Shown here piece by piece: positions 33,457 through 33,969 of a stretch of DNA of 33,969 bases. The stretch is taken from the NCBI GenBank assembly GCA_002733805.1, contig NVXG01000033.1, forward strand, positions 67,666 to 101,634, read 5' to 3'. The stretch comes from Robiginitomaculum sp. GTDB taxonomy: Bacteria; Pseudomonadota; Alphaproteobacteria; Caulobacterales; Maricaulaceae. Each line of letters opens with the position of its first letter. Within the stretch, counting starts at the first letter, position 1. The translations under genes were made by a program, and so were the position numbers. A model generated the notes under the pieces. The model searched no databases. It saw only the letters and a program-made list of their open reading frames with translations, and was not told the DNA's origin.

Positions 33457-33969
33457 ATGACCCAACAACAGATCTGTTCGGTTGAAATTCCATGGCGTGA
33501 GCCATTGGACGCATTCGCTCCTTTGGCGGATCAACCTTGGGCCTTGGCTTTGATCTCGGGCGGCGCACAATCTGCGGCGCGTTGGTCCATCCTGTGCGCG
33601 GCCCCGGATAAAACCCTGATTGCCCCGGACCAAGGCGCGTTGGAGCAATTGGCCGGACAGTTGCAACCACCTCGAATAGAGCCATCCCAACATGACTTTC
33701 CCTTTGTCGGGGGCTGGGCCGGTCTGCTTTGTTATGAACTGGGTGCACGGCTGGAAAACATTGATCTGCTGCCCGATCAAATTTGGCCTGATCTGGCTTT
33801 TGCCCATTATCCGTGTTGTGCCTTGTTTGATCACCAGACCAGCCGGGCTTGGGCGCTCGGGCCAGACGAAGCCTCAGCCACGGCATTTGAGCAGCAATTG
33901 GGAAATACAAAAACCGACCTGCCGGGCCTTCCGGTTCTGGAGCCGATCCATTGCCCGCAAACCGATGAC
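33457..33969 (+). CDS. pabB: aminodeoxychorismate synthase component I, partial (N-terminus)
   Basis: 171 residues from the ATG at 33457, open to the window end. This is the non-catalytic N-terminal part of the anthranilate/aminodeoxychorismate synthase fold: PWALALISGGAQSAARWSIL (the lipid-like R-S/W-S-I strand), then FVGGWAGLLCYELGARLE, characteristic of PabB, and FAHYPCCALFDHQT. PabB makes 4-amino-4-deoxychorismate for folate. The catalytic chorismate domain, and any fused PabC, lie beyond the window. Only 4 bp separate it from the phosphatase stop, so it continues the operon. TrpE is the alternative, but the GGWAGLLCYELG form favours PabB. Confidence 0.75.
   Translation, partial: MTQQQICSVEIPWREPLDAFAPLADQPWALALISGGAQSAARWSILCAAPDKTLIAPDQGALEQLAGQLQPPRIEPSQHDFPFVGGWAGLLCYELGARLENIDLLPDQIWPDLAFAHYPCCALFDHQTSRAWALGPDEASATAFEQQLGNTKTDLPGLPVLEPIHCPQTDD

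Overview
The window looks like a chromosomal stretch of a marine-type alphaproteobacterium, most likely a Hyphomonadaceae/Maricaulales relative. I base this on an Oar-like TonB receptor with an N-terminal carboxypeptidase-type domain, a short PutA without a DNA-binding domain, an NrdA without an ATP cone, moderate GC and dense GANTC sites near nrdB. The lineage call is an inference from gene style, not a database result. There are no rRNA or tRNA genes, insertion sequences or CRISPR arrays that I can see.

Layout. (1) 1-8143, all minus strand: a tightly packed run reading GT39-type membrane glycosyltransferase, GspD secretin with a lipobox, prepilin peptidase, sulfotransferase-like P-loop protein, SAM methyltransferase with a large helical tail, and an RgpF-like glycan protein cut by the window edge. 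From gspD on, the genes overlap or sit within 4 nt, so type II secretion parts and surface-glycan genes appear to be co-transcribed. (2) 8144-15470: a probable phosphorus-scavenging locus. It has a TonB receptor preceded by a PHO-box-like sequence, an exported SurE-like nucleotidase, and phnC followed by a phnD-phnE gene fusion. The surE/phnC divergent region holds four dyad symmetries. (3) 15480-17486: an AT-richer island with an unnamed two-gene module (YaaA/DUF6884-like protein plus GIY-YIG-like protein) beside a ParDE toxin-antitoxin pair. This is the best candidate for an undescribed system. (4) 17519-21918: GT4 glycosyltransferase and, divergently, the bifunctional proline catabolism enzyme PutA.

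(5) 21919-28982: class Ia ribonucleotide reductase, with nrdA under two NrdR boxes and nrdB about 3.8 kb downstream. Four unrelated genes lie between them: an outer-membrane-barrel-like lipoprotein, an ankyrin/Sel1 exported protein, a MAPEG protein and a universal stress protein. nrdB has its own leader with several inverted repeats. (6) 29124-33969: a soluble hybrid histidine kinase, then a compact cluster of a 71-residue conserved-looking small protein, AMP nucleosidase, a tyrosine phosphatase and the start of pabB.

Start codons were chosen by Shine-Dalgarno spacing and signal peptides where the longest reading frame was clearly over-extended (gspD, TonB receptor, surE, phnDE, putA, nrdA, nrdB, the 71-aa gene).
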